In this document: one piece after another, positions 17,949 through 26,203 of the stretch | Layout of the letters: each line of letters begins with the position of its first letter | Numbering within the stretch: the stretch's first letter is position 1 | Notes under the pieces: model-generated | What the model saw: the letters and a program-made list of their open reading frames with translations, nothing else | The model's database searches: none | What the model was told of the DNA's origin: nothing | Position numbers and translations under genes: made by a program | NCBI RefSeq assembly: GCF_028293835.1 | Contig: NZ_JAQGNX010000127.1 | Span: 1 to 64,000, forward strand | Origin: Pseudomonas sp. | Lineage (GTDB): Bacteria; Pseudomonadota; Gammaproteobacteria; Pseudomonadales; Pseudomonadaceae | Length of the DNA: 64,000 nucleotides | Direction of reading: 5' to 3'

Positions 17949-18772
17949 GCGATCCAGCGCAGCCCCTCATCCAGTTCTTGTTATCGGACATCGATGGCAC
18001 ATTGTTGCGTCCTGACCACAGCTTGAGTCAGGCCAACATTGACGCCATTGGTGAATTACGTGCCGCAGGTATTCGTTTCACTCTAGCCAGCAGTCGCCCG
18101 CCGAGGGCCATGCTTCAGCAGATCGAAGCCTTGGGCATCGATCTGCCGACGGTGGCGTTCAATGGTGGTCTGATTACCCATCCAGACGGTCGTGTGTTGT
18201 CTGCCCACCGGATTCCCCGGGCGGCGGCCGAGGACGCGCTGGCCATGTTCACCGGCAGGGACTGTTCGGTCTGGGTGTTTGCTGATGACCAGTGGCTTTT
18301 GCGCGATTTGAATGGAGCGTACGTCGACCATGAGCGCAAGACGCTGGGTTACGATCCGGTGCTGGTCGGCAGTTTCGATCCGTACCTGGATCGAATCGAC
18401 AAAATCGTTGCAGCCAGCGCTGACCATCAATTGCTCAAGGATCTTGAAGCACAGCTCAATCCGCAGATTATCGGATTGGCGTTGGCGTCCCGGTCGCAGG
18501 TGTACTACCTGGACGTTAACGCGGTGGCGGCCAACAAAGGTAATGCCTTGACCGTCCTGGCTGAATTTCTTGGCGTCCCGCTCGCGCACACCGCTGCCAT
18601 TGGTGACGGCAGCAACGATGTGGCAATGTTTCGTGTGGCCGGCTTGTCCATTGCCATGGGGCAGGGTGAGGAAAGTGTTCGCAGCCAGGCAGACCATGTC
18701 ACTGGCAGCAATCTGGAAGACGGCGTAGCGACGGCGATCAAACGCTACATTTTGCCGGGCCGGCTAAGCTGA
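17945..18772 (+). CDS. Cof-type HAD-IIB phosphatase
   Basis: Cytoplasmic HAD-superfamily hydrolase of 275 residues acting on small phosphorylated metabolites, most likely sugar phosphates. Motif I is LLSDIDGTLLRPDH with the nucleophile Asp, motif II is TLASSRPPR, motif III the Lys in NAVAANKGNALTVL and motif IV IGDGSNDVAMF. The large insert between motifs II and III is the C2 cap of the Cof/YbjI group. Its ATG overlaps the zwf stop (ATGA), so it is translated with gnd and zwf. Position suggests a role in clearing a phosphosugar or its by-product in this pathway; the true substrate cannot be read. Confidence 0.9.
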   Translation: MSDPAQPLIQFLLSDIDGTLLRPDHSLSQANIDAIGELRAAGIRFTLASSRPPRAMLQQIEALGIDLPTVAFNGGLITHPDGRVLSAHRIPRAAAEDALAMFTGRDCSVWVFADDQWLLRDLNGAYVDHERKTLGYDPVLVGSFDPYLDRIDKIVAASADHQLLKDLEAQLNPQIIGLALASRSQVYYLDVNAVAANKGNALTVLAEFLGVPLAHTAAIGDGSNDVAMFRVAGLSIAMGQGEESVRSQADHVTGSNLEDGVATAIKRYILPGRLS

Positions 18773-18869
18773 CAACGGTCTGGCGGAGGCGACATTACAT
18801 TACCCTGCGGGTCTCCTGGAGCGGGGGCCCGTTCGGAAATCGTTTACTGACATTTTCGGATAACTGCCC

Positions 18870-20693
18870 ATGGCCGCACTGATTGAAGACTACGCATTGC
18901 TCGGCAACTGCAAGACTGCCGCGCTGGTCGCCAAGGACGGTTCACTGGATTGGCTGTGTTTCCCCCGATTTGACGCTCCCGCCTGCTTCGCAGCATTGTT
19001 GGGTGAAGCCGATAACGGCCGCTGGAAAATCAGCCCGACCGATCCCGTCATCACCACCGAAAGACGTTACCGTGACGGCACGTTGATCCTGGAAACGGTG
19101 TTCGAGACCGACACCGGTCGCGCCATGCTCATCGACTTCATGCCCACCGAGACGTCCAGTAGCGTGGTGAGGATCGTCGTCGGACTGGAGGGTCGCGTTG
19201 AGTTCGACATGGACTTGGCGATTCGATTCGATTACGGCAGCAGCGTGCCGTGGGTCGAGATGAAAGATGAACACACCCTGACTGCCGTCGCCGGGCCGGA
19301 GATGCTGATCCTGCATACGCCTGTCCATTTGCACGCCCTGGATCACCACACCGGCAGTCACTTTCTGGTCGAGACCGGCCAGCGCAAAGTCTTCGTCCTT
19401 AGCCATCAGGCGTCGAATCATCCGGTGCACTCCGGGATCGATGGCGAGTTGGCACTGAAAAAAACCGAACATTTCTGGCTGAAATTTTCTGATCGCTGTC
19501 CGGAAGTCGGGCAGTGGTCCGCTCAAGTCAAGCGTTCGCTCATTACCCTCAAGGCGCTGACCTATGAACCGACCGGGGGCATCGTTGCGGCGGTGACCAC
19601 ATCGTTGCCGGAGCAGCTGGGTGGCGAGCGTAACTGGGACTACCGGTTTTGCTGGCTACGTGATGCAACCATGACGCTGCTGGCCTTTATGAACCTTGGC
19701 TATTACGAAGAGGCCGAAGCCTGGCGTGGCTGGTTGCTACGGTCGGTGGCGGGCAACCCGGAACAAATCCAGATCATGTACGGCCTTGGCGGAGAGCGGC
19801 GGTTGCCAGAATACGAACTGCCTTGGCTCAGCGGTTATGAACATTCCAGGCCGGTGCGCATCGGCAATGCGGCGGCGACGCAAATGCAGTTAGATGTCTT
19901 CGGCGAAGTTGCCGATGCCATGGCTCAGGCTGCTAAAGGTGGGCTGCCAAGGCCGCCACGCAGTGCAGCGATCATCAAGGTGATCATGCCGTTTCTGGAG
20001 AAGGTCTGGCACTTGCCGGACAAAGGTATCTGGGAGATGCGTTCCGATCCGCAGCACTTTACCCACTCGAAGGTCATGGCCTGGGTCTCTTTTGACCGCA
20101 ACGCGTACTTTGCCGAACAGTCAGCGAAAACCGACGAGGACCGGGCTCTGGCGATCCATTACCGGGCCATTGCCAACGAAATACATGCCGACGTCTGTCT
20201 CAATGGTTTCGATGCTCAGTTGGGCAGTTTTGTCCAGACCTATGGTTCCCAATCATTGGATGCGAGCCTGCTACAGATCGCGTTGACCGGCTTTTTGCCA
20301 GCCGACGATCTACGGGTAGTCGGCACGGTGCAAGCCATCGAGAACGCCCTGATGCAAGAGGGATTATTGCTGCGTTACGACGCAGACCGGACGGTGGATG
20401 GGGTCGCGGGTCACGAGGGTACGTTCCTCGTGTGTTCGTTCTGGCTGGCCGATGTTTATGTGCTGATGGGACGTTGGGCCGATGCTGAGGCACTATTTGA
20501 GCGCTTAAGCGGGTTGTGCAATGACGTCGGGCTGCTCGCTGAGCAATATGACCCGCGGGAGAAGCGCATGCTGGGTAACTTCCCGCAGGCGTTCAGCCAC
20601 ATTGGCATCATCAATACCGCATTGAATCTGCACCGATCTGCCTGTCCCGCCGTGGCGAGAGCCAGTGGTCATAGCGAGCCGTTAGCGAGCTGA
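18870..20693 (+). CDS. GH15 family glycosidase (glucoamylase/trehalase type)
   Basis: Cytoplasmic GH15 enzyme of 607 residues without signal peptide. The N-terminal beta domain begins ALIEDYALLGNCKTAALVAK and GSLDWLCFPRFDAPACFAALL. The (alpha/alpha)6 domain has GGERNWDYRFCWLRDATMTL, GIWEMRSDPQHFTHSKVMAW with a likely acid Glu, and HEGTFLVCSFWLADVYVLMG with the likely base Glu. The family includes glucoamylases and trehalases, so it could cleave maltodextrins or trehalose made by the glg/tre operon. It follows the HAD gene by 97 bases on the same strand and may have its own promoter. Which sugar it prefers cannot be told. Confidence 0.9.
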   Translation: MAALIEDYALLGNCKTAALVAKDGSLDWLCFPRFDAPACFAALLGEADNGRWKISPTDPVITTERRYRDGTLILETVFETDTGRAMLIDFMPTETSSSVVRIVVGLEGRVEFDMDLAIRFDYGSSVPWVEMKDEHTLTAVAGPEMLILHTPVHLHALDHHTGSHFLVETGQRKVFVLSHQASNHPVHSGIDGELALKKTEHFWLKFSDRCPEVGQWSAQVKRSLITLKALTYEPTGGIVAAVTTSLPEQLGGERNWDYRFCWLRDATMTLLAFMNLGYYEEAEAWRGWLLRSVAGNPEQIQIMYGLGGERRLPEYELPWLSGYEHSRPVRIGNAAATQMQLDVFGEVADAMAQAAKGGLPRPPRSAAIIKVIMPFLEKVWHLPDKGIWEMRSDPQHFTHSKVMAWVSFDRNAYFAEQSAKTDEDRALAIHYRAIANEIHADVCLNGFDAQLGSFVQTYGSQSLDASLLQIALTGFLPADDLRVVGTVQAIENALMQEGLLLRYDADRTVDGVAGHEGTFLVCSFWLADVYVLMGRWADAEALFERLSGLCNDVGLLAEQYDPREKRMLGNFPQAFSHIGIINTALNLHRSACPAVARASGHSEPLAS

Positions 20694-20717
20694 ATCCACT
20701 GTTGGGGCTATTTCGGG

Positions 20718-21398
20718 TTATTGGGCTTTACGAAACGTAACGTTAATTCGCTGTTCACCCAGCAACGGGTGTTCAGCGTGCTTGATCGGTAGCACGCCAT
20801 GGTAGCGCAGGCGGTCTTCGCCACCCCAGACAACTACGTCACCATGAAACAACGCAACGCGTTGGGTTTTGTCGCTGCGCTCCATGCCCCCAAACAGGAA
20901 AATTGCGGGAATCCCCAGTGATACCGAGACCACCGGCCATTCATAGCCGTGCTCATTTTTATCTTGATGCAACGACATCTTTGCCCCAGGGACATACCGA
21001 TTGATCAGGCAGGCGTCCGGGGTAAAGCCTGGAAAGCCGCTTTCGGCTGCTGCGGTTTGCGCCAGTTTCAGCAAGACGTCAGGCAGCGCCGGCCATGGCG
21101 CATCGGTTTCAGGATCAATTCGAGTGTAGCGATAGCCACTGCGGTCAGTGACCCAGCCCACGCGGCCACAGTTGCTCAGCGCCACCGACATGGTAAATCC
21201 GCCAGGCGTCATCATGTGCCTGAAAGGGGATTGTTCAAGCACCTGCTGCAAAGCAGGCAGCACTTGCTCGATCAGCGGTAGCGCAAAACCTCGTAGTACA
21301 AAAGCGCGTGGGCCGATTTGCTCGGTGCGCGGCGCTTGTACTGCCTCGTCGGCGAACATGTCCAGGGTGGTGGGTTCTGAACCCATGCGCCTAAGCAT
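20718..21398 (-). CDS. alkB: DNA oxidative demethylase AlkB
   Basis: Fe(II)/2-oxoglutarate dioxygenase that removes 1-methyladenine and 3-methylcytosine lesions from DNA. The iron ligands are visible in NRYVPGAKMSLHQDKNEHGYEW (His-x-Asp) and DRLRYHGVLP (His), and INVTFRKAQ at the very end has the Arg that binds 2-oxoglutarate. 226 residues matches the E. coli protein. GGAGGGCACTGA precedes the ATG at 21398. It is convergent with the GH15 gene (24 bases apart, no clear terminator). No Ada-type regulator is nearby. Confidence 0.95.
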   Translation of the reverse strand: MLRRMGSEPTTLDMFADEAVQAPRTEQIGPRAFVLRGFALPLIEQVLPALQQVLEQSPFRHMMTPGGFTMSVALSNCGRVGWVTDRSGYRYTRIDPETDAPWPALPDVLLKLAQTAAAESGFPGFTPDACLINRYVPGAKMSLHQDKNEHGYEWPVVSVSLGIPAIFLFGGMERSDKTQRVALFHGDVVVWGGEDRLRYHGVLPIKHAEHPLLGEQRINVTFRKAQ

Positions 21399-21491
21399 TC
21401 AGTGCCCTCCGTGAAGGGGGTTTTGTGCAGGTTGCCGACTTCACGGTGGTAAACACCCGGCACTTGTGGTCGAATCCCGGCCCGGAACGTT

Positions 21492-21671
21492 TTAGAGCGC
21501 CTTGCTGACTTTAACGTCAGTGATTTTATCGTCACTGCCGCTGTGCATTTTTTCAAGGGTCGCTGTAGCTTCTTCCGCTGAAGCCGATTGCAACTGGGCA
21601 AATTCAAAACGGCGTTCGCCATTGAGCTTGTAACTGATTGCGTATTTGGTGGTGGCGGTCGGGGTGCTCAC
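21492..21671 (-). CDS. conserved small protein, 59 aa, GTG start
   Basis: Missing from the ORF track because it is under 60 residues. The GTG at 21671 follows GAAAGGAGCCGCCT, a near-perfect ribosome site, and the frame ends with TAA at 21492. The product reads STPTATTKYAISYKLNGERR, then FEFAQLQSASAEEATATLEK and a polar end (KITDVKVSKAL). The beta-strand/helix pattern with an aromatic start suggests a small folded domain. It lies between alkB and the DUF1883 gene on the same strand. I do not know a function. The strong start signal and balanced composition make it a credible gene. Confidence 0.7.
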   Translation of the reverse strand: MSTPTATTKYAISYKLNGERRFEFAQLQSASAEEATATLEKMHSGSDDKITDVKVSKAL

Positions 21672-21752
21672 AGGCGGCTCCTTTCAGATGCAGGGCTTCA
21701 GCTTCAGCTTTCGATACAAAAAAGTCAGGAAGTCAGGAAGTCAGAAAACGTA

Positions 21753-22058
21753 TCAGCTCAGCCGCGTTGCCGAGCGACGAACGATTTTAATAGTGTGAGT
21801 GAACACGGCCTTGCGACCGCCACCCGCATCGGCTTTACGGCCGGTGGTATCGATTGTGATGTTCCAGAAGCCGGTGCTGGGTGCAGCGATTTTTGCCGGG
21901 AAGCGGTCAAACGCACCGCCGTGGTAGGTGTGGCGTCCGCCGTTCTTGAAGCTGCGAAAATTCGCATCGTTCATCAGCCGGATGTTGCAGAGCTGGGAAC
22001 ACTCAATAACGACCAGGTCGTCTTCGTTGAGGTGTTCGCGCTGGTGTACAAATTTCAT
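21753..22058 (-). CDS. DUF1883 domain protein
   Basis: 101-residue protein matching the DUF1883 family: MKFVHQREHLNEDDLVVIEC at the start, CNIRLMNDANFRSFKNGGRH and FPAKIAAPSTGFWNITIDT in the middle. The pattern is all-beta, with a basic C-terminal tail (KIVRRSATRLS). CGGAGACACC precedes the ATG. It is probably cytoplasmic; no signal peptide is seen. The family sometimes occurs fused to TIR domains in other bacteria, but this is the stand-alone form. Function unknown. Confidence 0.85.
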   Translation of the reverse strand: MKFVHQREHLNEDDLVVIECSQLCNIRLMNDANFRSFKNGGRHTYHGGAFDRFPAKIAAPSTGFWNITIDTTGRKADAGGGRKAVFTHTIKIVRRSATRLS

Positions 22059-22222
22059 GGTGTCTCCGAAAAGGCTTTTTCTGCAAAATCAAAACGATAG
22101 CATGGGCGCGACGCCATTTATTCGTCGCGAATGGATTTATTGCGTTTATACCCGATAAAAGTGCCTAAATAGGGATCTATTCGGTCACCAGCCTGTCGTA
22201 GGTTTTTTAATGGAGTGATTGT

Positions 22223-22576
22223 ATGAAATTAGCTGTAGTTGTTTTGGCACTTGCGATGACCGGATGCGCGACCGTTGCCGACCTGGAGCATACACCGCCG
22301 ACGTTAAGTGTGATTTCTGGAAAAAGCCCACAGGGCTATGCCGAATGCCTGACCAATAAACTTGCCGGTAGCCGCAAACCACCGCTGGTCGAGCCGCATC
22401 ATGATGGCTTGCGCATGATTATCTCGCAGAATCTCAGTAAAGACCCTGCTGCGGTCGTGGTGATTGAAACCCGCACGAACAACGGCAGCTCCATCAAGCT
22501 GTATGAGCATTTATCCAACGTGCCAATCCGTCCTAAAGACATCCAGAACGCCGCTACTGCTTGCATTTCCGGCTGA
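22223..22576 (+). CDS. small lipoprotein
   Basis: 117-residue predicted lipoprotein. The signal peptide MKLAVVVLALAMTGCATVAD has a lipobox AMTGC with Cys15, so the mature protein would be membrane-anchored, facing the periplasm. Asp is not at +2, which favours the outer membrane. Three further Cys residues are absent or spread (ECLTN, TACISG), so a disulfide is possible. TGGAGTGATTGT precedes the ATG. It lies divergently from the DUF1883 gene with 164 bases between. No domain recognised. Confidence 0.75.
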   Translation: MKLAVVVLALAMTGCATVADLEHTPPTLSVISGKSPQGYAECLTNKLAGSRKPPLVEPHHDGLRMIISQNLSKDPAAVVVIETRTNNGSSIKLYEHLSNVPIRPKDIQNAATACISG

Positions 22577-22633
22577 TGTTCGACTGGTTCCTGTACACAT
22601 GGGGCAGGCACACATGCAGCAAATGGAGCGGTA

Positions 22634-22864
22634 ATGAAGCGCGAACTGGTTAAGCAACGTCACGCCGAAGGTCATATTTCAGCCACGCACATCATCCAGA
22701 ATCCAGCCGTTGCCGGCGAGTGGATCGTTTTTTTCAAGAAGAGTGCGGGCAGAAGTTTTTTTCTGGTGGATGACAGCGACGAGGTAGAGTCTTTCAGCCA
22801 GTTGGACGAAGTGGTGGTTATCGTCCGTGGGTTGGGCATCAAGTTTGCCGAGATACATCTTTGA
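22634..22864 (+). CDS. conserved hypothetical protein, 76 aa
   Basis: Small soluble protein: a basic start (MKRELVKQRHAEGHI), a central strand pair (EWIVFFKKSAGRSFFLVDD) and an acidic/hydrophobic end (ESFSQLDEVVVIVRGLGIK). GGAGCGGTA precedes the ATG and the gene follows the lipoprotein by 57 bases, so they may be cotranscribed. I do not recognise the family. Its end abuts a decayed palindromic repeat. Confidence 0.65.
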   Translation: MKRELVKQRHAEGHISATHIIQNPAVAGEWIVFFKKSAGRSFFLVDDSDEVESFSQLDEVVVIVRGLGIKFAEIHL

Positions 22865-22949
22865 AGGCAGCTACAAGCCAGGCGCTTCAAGTCAGAAGCA
22901 AGAAGCCGGCCGCGCGGTCGAGCTTGAAGCTTGAACTCGTAGCCTCCAG
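22865..22949. repeat. decayed Pseudomonas extragenic palindromic repeat
   Basis: AGCTACAAGCCAGGCGCTTC on the left and GAAGCTTGAACTCGTAGCC on the right flank a GC core (AAGCCGGCCGCGCGG). This is the layout of the common AGCTACAAGC...GCTTGTAGCT repeat of pseudomonads with many changes. It sits between convergent genes and may act as a bidirectional terminator. Confidence 0.55.
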
Positions 22950-22950
22950 C

Positions 22951-23232
22951 TTACTTACACATCACCACAAGACTGCGGCTCTTGTAGTTGCCGACATCGA
23001 CCCCGAGGGTCTTGTCGCTTTCATTGGGCTGTGGTGTGCCATTGGTAGCAACAATGTTGTAGCCCTTGCCTGGGCAGGAGGCATCTGCTTTTTGATAGCA
23101 GCTGTCCCATGACATCGCTTCGCCCGAGCAATCGATGCTGATGCCTTGTTGGCCATTTTTGAGGACGGTGCTGGAGGCAGTCGCACAGCCGGTGAGCCCT
23201 GATACCGCTATAACCAGTAAAAGTCTGTTCAT
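22951..23232 (-). CDS. small lipoprotein
   Basis: 93-residue predicted lipoprotein. The signal MNRLLLVIAVSGLTGCATAS has lipobox LTGC with Cys16; the residue after it is Ala, favouring outer-membrane sorting. The mature part has four Cys (SIDCSGEAMSWDSCYQKA, ASCPGKGYNIV, VVMCK), suggesting two disulfides in the periplasm. The pattern C..SWDSCYQKA..CPGKGYNI resembles small lipoproteins common in Pseudomonas, of unknown role. It converges on the 76-aa gene across the palindromic repeat. Confidence 0.75.
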   Translation of the reverse strand: MNRLLLVIAVSGLTGCATASSTVLKNGQQGISIDCSGEAMSWDSCYQKADASCPGKGYNIVATNGTPQPNESDKTLGVDVGNYKSRSLVVMCK

Positions 23233-23348
23233 GTATTCATGCTTCGCAATAAGGACTGATGAGGGCCGTGGTGTTTCAAGACTGAAAATTCGACTGGCTG
23301 ATTGCGTAATAGTTGCGCTGTGGCGAACCCCTGCAGTCGGGCTCGGAA

Positions 23349-23540
23349 TCAGGGCTTGGGGCCAGAGCGACGACGGGAGTGCGCCTTGGGTTGGTCCTGC
23401 AACACGGCGGCGACTTCAATGGCCGCTGCTTCTGAGGCGAACGGACCGGCAATGGCCTCTCCGCTGGCATCCGATACCCACCACTGTCCATCGTGCAGTT
23501 TATTGATCAAATACCCGTTTACGTTTTTAGCTTCCGACAT
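23349..23540 (-). CDS. conserved hypothetical protein, 63 aa
   Basis: Small soluble protein. The first 45 residues (GYLINKLHDGQWWVSDASGE, then AIAGPFASEAAAIEVAAVL) look like a compact beta-beta-alpha fold. The tail KAHSRRRSGPKP is basic and could contact nucleic acid. GAGATAGATC lies before the ATG. It is about 280 bases upstream of galU on the opposite strand. No known function. Confidence 0.6.
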   Translation of the reverse strand: MSEAKNVNGYLINKLHDGQWWVSDASGEAIAGPFASEAAAIEVAAVLQDQPKAHSRRRSGPKP

Positions 23541-23744
23541 CGATCTATCTCGTTAAATGATTCAAGCGGCCCATGATAGAGCGCATGGTCATCGCCTGCA
23601 CATTATTCCCGCACAGACCGGGCGCTCAGCTAGACTTTCCTCAGCCATTACGCTTCATAACCGCTGGATCTCGGCGTGCGCAATGTCATCTTTGATGGAA
23701 CTATCCTTACGCAAATCCCTCTACCAAGGCATAAGGACGGCCAG

Positions 23745-23768
23745 TAAGGGCATTGTAAGGTGCCCTTA
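23745..23768. promoter_or_regulatory. inverted repeat upstream of galU
   Basis: TAAGGGCA and TGCCCTTA are perfect 8-base arms around TTGTAAGG, ending 53 bases before the galU ATG. It could be an operator or a leader hairpin. The rest of the 280-base gap shows no credible gene. Confidence 0.5.
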
Positions 23769-23821
23769 GCCTGATTAGACTGCGCCGCAAACAGCCACAG
23801 CCTTTTTTATTAGGGAATTAT

Positions 23822-24673
23822 ATGAGCCAGAATGTGATCAAGAAATGCTTGTTCCCAGCAGCCGGTTACGGCACTCGCTTTTTGCCAGCGACCAAAGCCA
23901 TGCCCAAAGAAATGCTGCCGGTGGTCAACAAGCCACTGATCCAGTACGGCGTAGAAGAAGCACTTGATGCTGGCTTGAAGGAAATCTCCATCGTTACCGG
24001 TCGCGGCAAGCGCGCACTGGAAGATCATTTCGATATCAGCTACGAGCTGGAGCATCAGATCAAGGGCACCGACAAAGAGAAATACCTGGTGGGTATTCGC
24101 CGTATTCTTGATGAGTGCAGCTTCTCTTACACTCGCCAAACCGAGATGAAAGGCCTTGGCCACGCAATTCTCAGCGGGCGTCCACTGATCGGTGACGAAC
24201 CTTTCGCCGTGGTACTGGCAGATGACTTGTGCGTTAACCTCGAAGGCGACGGCGTTCTGACCCAGATGGTCAAGCTGTACAACAAATACCGTTGCTGCAT
24301 CGTCGCCATCCAGGAAGTACCAGCTGACGAAACGCAAAAATATGGTGTTATCGCTGGCGAAGAAATTCACCCAGGCCTTTACCGTGTCAGCCACATGGTG
24401 GAAAAACCGAAGCCGGAAGATGCACCGTCCAACCTGGCGATCATCGGTCGTTACATCCTGACCCCGGATATCTTCAAGATGATTGAAGACACTCCGCCGG
24501 GCAGAGGCGGCGAAATCCAAATTACCGACGCTCTGATGAAAATGGCCGAAGAAGGCAACGTTCTGGCCTACAAATTCAAAGGTCAGCGTTTCGACTGCGG
24601 TGGTGCTGAAGGCTACATTGACGCCACCAACTTCTGCTTCGAGAACTTCTACAAGACGGGCAAAGCGTACTAA
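23822..24673 (+). CDS. galU: UTP--glucose-1-phosphate uridylyltransferase GalU
   Basis: Makes UDP-glucose from UTP and glucose 1-phosphate, the donor for LPS core, exopolysaccharide and osmoregulated glucan synthesis. CLFPAAGYGTRFLPATKAMP with KEMLPVVNKPLIQYG is the nucleotide-binding signature, and ILADDL-type metal residues appear as VVLADDLCVNLEG. GRYILTPDIFKMI and KGQRFDCGGAEGY are conserved GalU elements. About 283 residues is normal. AGGGAATTAT precedes the ATG. It is a single-gene unit closed by a terminator. Cytoplasmic. Confidence 0.98.
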   Translation: MSQNVIKKCLFPAAGYGTRFLPATKAMPKEMLPVVNKPLIQYGVEEALDAGLKEISIVTGRGKRALEDHFDISYELEHQIKGTDKEKYLVGIRRILDECSFSYTRQTEMKGLGHAILSGRPLIGDEPFAVVLADDLCVNLEGDGVLTQMVKLYNKYRCCIVAIQEVPADETQKYGVIAGEEIHPGLYRVSHMVEKPKPEDAPSNLAIIGRYILTPDIFKMIEDTPPGRGGEIQITDALMKMAEEGNVLAYKFKGQRFDCGGAEGYIDATNFCFENFYKTGKAY

Positions 24674-24694
24674 ACAGCGCTTGTTTGATTGTAG

Positions 24695-24722
24695 GACAAA
24701 GCCACCTTCGGGTGGCTTTGTC
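24695..24722 (+). terminator. galU intrinsic terminator
   Basis: GACAAAGCCACC-TTCG-GGTGGCTTTGTC: 12 perfect pairs with a stable tetraloop, 21 bases after the galU stop. The T-tract is weak (TCGTATATGG), but stem and position are typical. Confidence 0.8.
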
Positions 24723-24791
24723 GTATATGGCTTTCGACGCTGACCGAAGCCGCCGAAGCGGTTATGCTGTGCAACAGCTTAGGAGACCACA

Positions 24792-26150
24792 ATGGCTTAC
24801 GACTTCGACCTCTATGTAATTGGCGCCGGCTCTGGCGGTGTACGTGCTGCACGTTTTGCTGCCAGTTATGGTGGGCGAGTAGCGGTAGCAGAAAGCCGCT
24901 ACCTGGGCGGCACCTGCGTTAACGTGGGCTGTGTGCCGAAAAAATTCCTGGTGTACGGAGCGCATTTTTCCGAAGACTTCCAGCAGGCCAAAAGCTACGG
25001 CTGGTCTAGCGGCGAGCCTGAGTTCGATTGGGCAACGTTGATCAGCAACAAAGACCGCGAAATTCACCGCCTTAATGAGGTGTATCGCGGCCTGCTGACT
25101 AACAGCGGCGTCACCCTGCACGAAGGGCATGCCAGATTGGTCGATCCACATCGGGTTGAAGTCAACGGTCAGACGTACAGCGCCGAGCGCATTCTGATTG
25201 CTACCGGCGGCTGGCCGCAGGTGCCGAAATTTCCTGGCAGCGACCTTGCAATTACCTCCCAGGACGCGTTTTTTCTTAATCAGCTGCCTAAGCGTATCGT
25301 GGTGGTGGGCGGCGGTTACATTGCTGTCGAGTTTGCCTCGATCTTCAACGGTTTGGGGGCCGAGGTAACCCAGCTCTATCGCGGCGAGCTATTCCTGCGT
25401 GGCTTTGACAATTCTGTTCGGGTCCATTTGAAAGAAGAGCTGATCAAGCATGGCATTGACCTACAGTTCAATGCTGACATCGAACGCATCGATAAAAATG
25501 ACAACGGCAGCTTGCGCGTTACTCTGAAAAACGGCGGCGTGCTAACCACCGACTGTGTGTTTTATGCCACGGGCCGCCGACCAATGTTGGATAACCTCGG
25601 TCTCGAAAACGTTGATGTAAAATTGACCGAAGCCGGTTTCATCGAAGTGGATGAGCTGTTTCAAACCAGCGAGCCTTCGATTCTGGCACTTGGCGATATC
25701 ATCGGCGGCGTGCAACTGACACCGGTAGCCCTGGCGGAAGGAACCGCGTTGGCCCGTCGCCTGTTCAAGCCGGAACAGTATCGCCCGGTGGACTACCGGC
25801 ACATACCGACCGCAGTGTTCAGCCTGCCTAATATTGGCACCGTCGGTCTGACCGAAGAAGACGCTAAAAAAGCCGGCCATAAAGTGGTGGTCTTCGAAAG
25901 CCGCTTTCGTGCGATGAAACTGCTGCTGACCGAGGGCATGGAGCGCACACTGATGAAGTTGGTGGTCGACGCCGATACTGATCGGGTGCTGGGCTGCCAC
26001 ATGGTCGGGCCTGATGCCGGTGAGATTATTCAGGGTCTGGCAATCGCCTTGAAAGCAGGCGCAACCAAGCAGATTTTCGATGAAACAATCGGCGTGCACC
26101 CCACAGTCGCCGAAGAGTTTGTCACTATGCGTACACCGGTCGGCAGCTAA
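24792..26150 (+). CDS. gor: glutathione-disulfide reductase
   Basis: FAD-dependent NADPH reductase that regenerates reduced glutathione. [20 protein letters not shown] binds FAD; the redox disulfide is in [33 protein letters not shown] is the NADPH fold; the C-terminal [13 protein letters not shown] supplies the active-site His-Glu pair. 452 residues is standard. TTAGGAGACCACA precedes the ATG. It follows galU, an order also known in P. aeruginosa, but the intervening terminator suggests separate transcripts. Confidence 0.97.
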   Translation: MAYDFDLYVIGAGSGGVRAARFAASYGGRVAVAESRYLGGTCVNVGCVPKKFLVYGAHFSEDFQQAKSYGWSSGEPEFDWATLISNKDREIHRLNEVYRGLLTNSGVTLHEGHARLVDPHRVEVNGQTYSAERILIATGGWPQVPKFPGSDLAITSQDAFFLNQLPKRIVVVGGGYIAVEFASIFNGLGAEVTQLYRGELFLRGFDNSVRVHLKEELIKHGIDLQFNADIERIDKNDNGSLRVTLKNGGVLTTDCVFYATGRRPMLDNLGLENVDVKLTEAGFIEVDELFQTSEPSILALGDIIGGVQLTPVALAEGTALARRLFKPEQYRPVDYRHIPTAVFSLPNIGTVGLTEEDAKKAGHKVVVFESRFRAMKLLLTEGMERTLMKLVVDADTDRVLGCHMVGPDAGEIIQGLAIALKAGATKQIFDETIGVHPTVAEEFVTMRTPVGS

Positions 26151-26203
26151 GCGCCGGGCGGGGCGGGGCTGTCAGCGCTACTCGGGCGTCCGGACGACGC
26201 TTG

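Noticed and set aside
22120-22132. Short palindrome ATTCG-TCG-CGAAT between DUF1883 and the lipoprotein gene
   Set aside because: Only five-base arms; expected by chance in a window this long.
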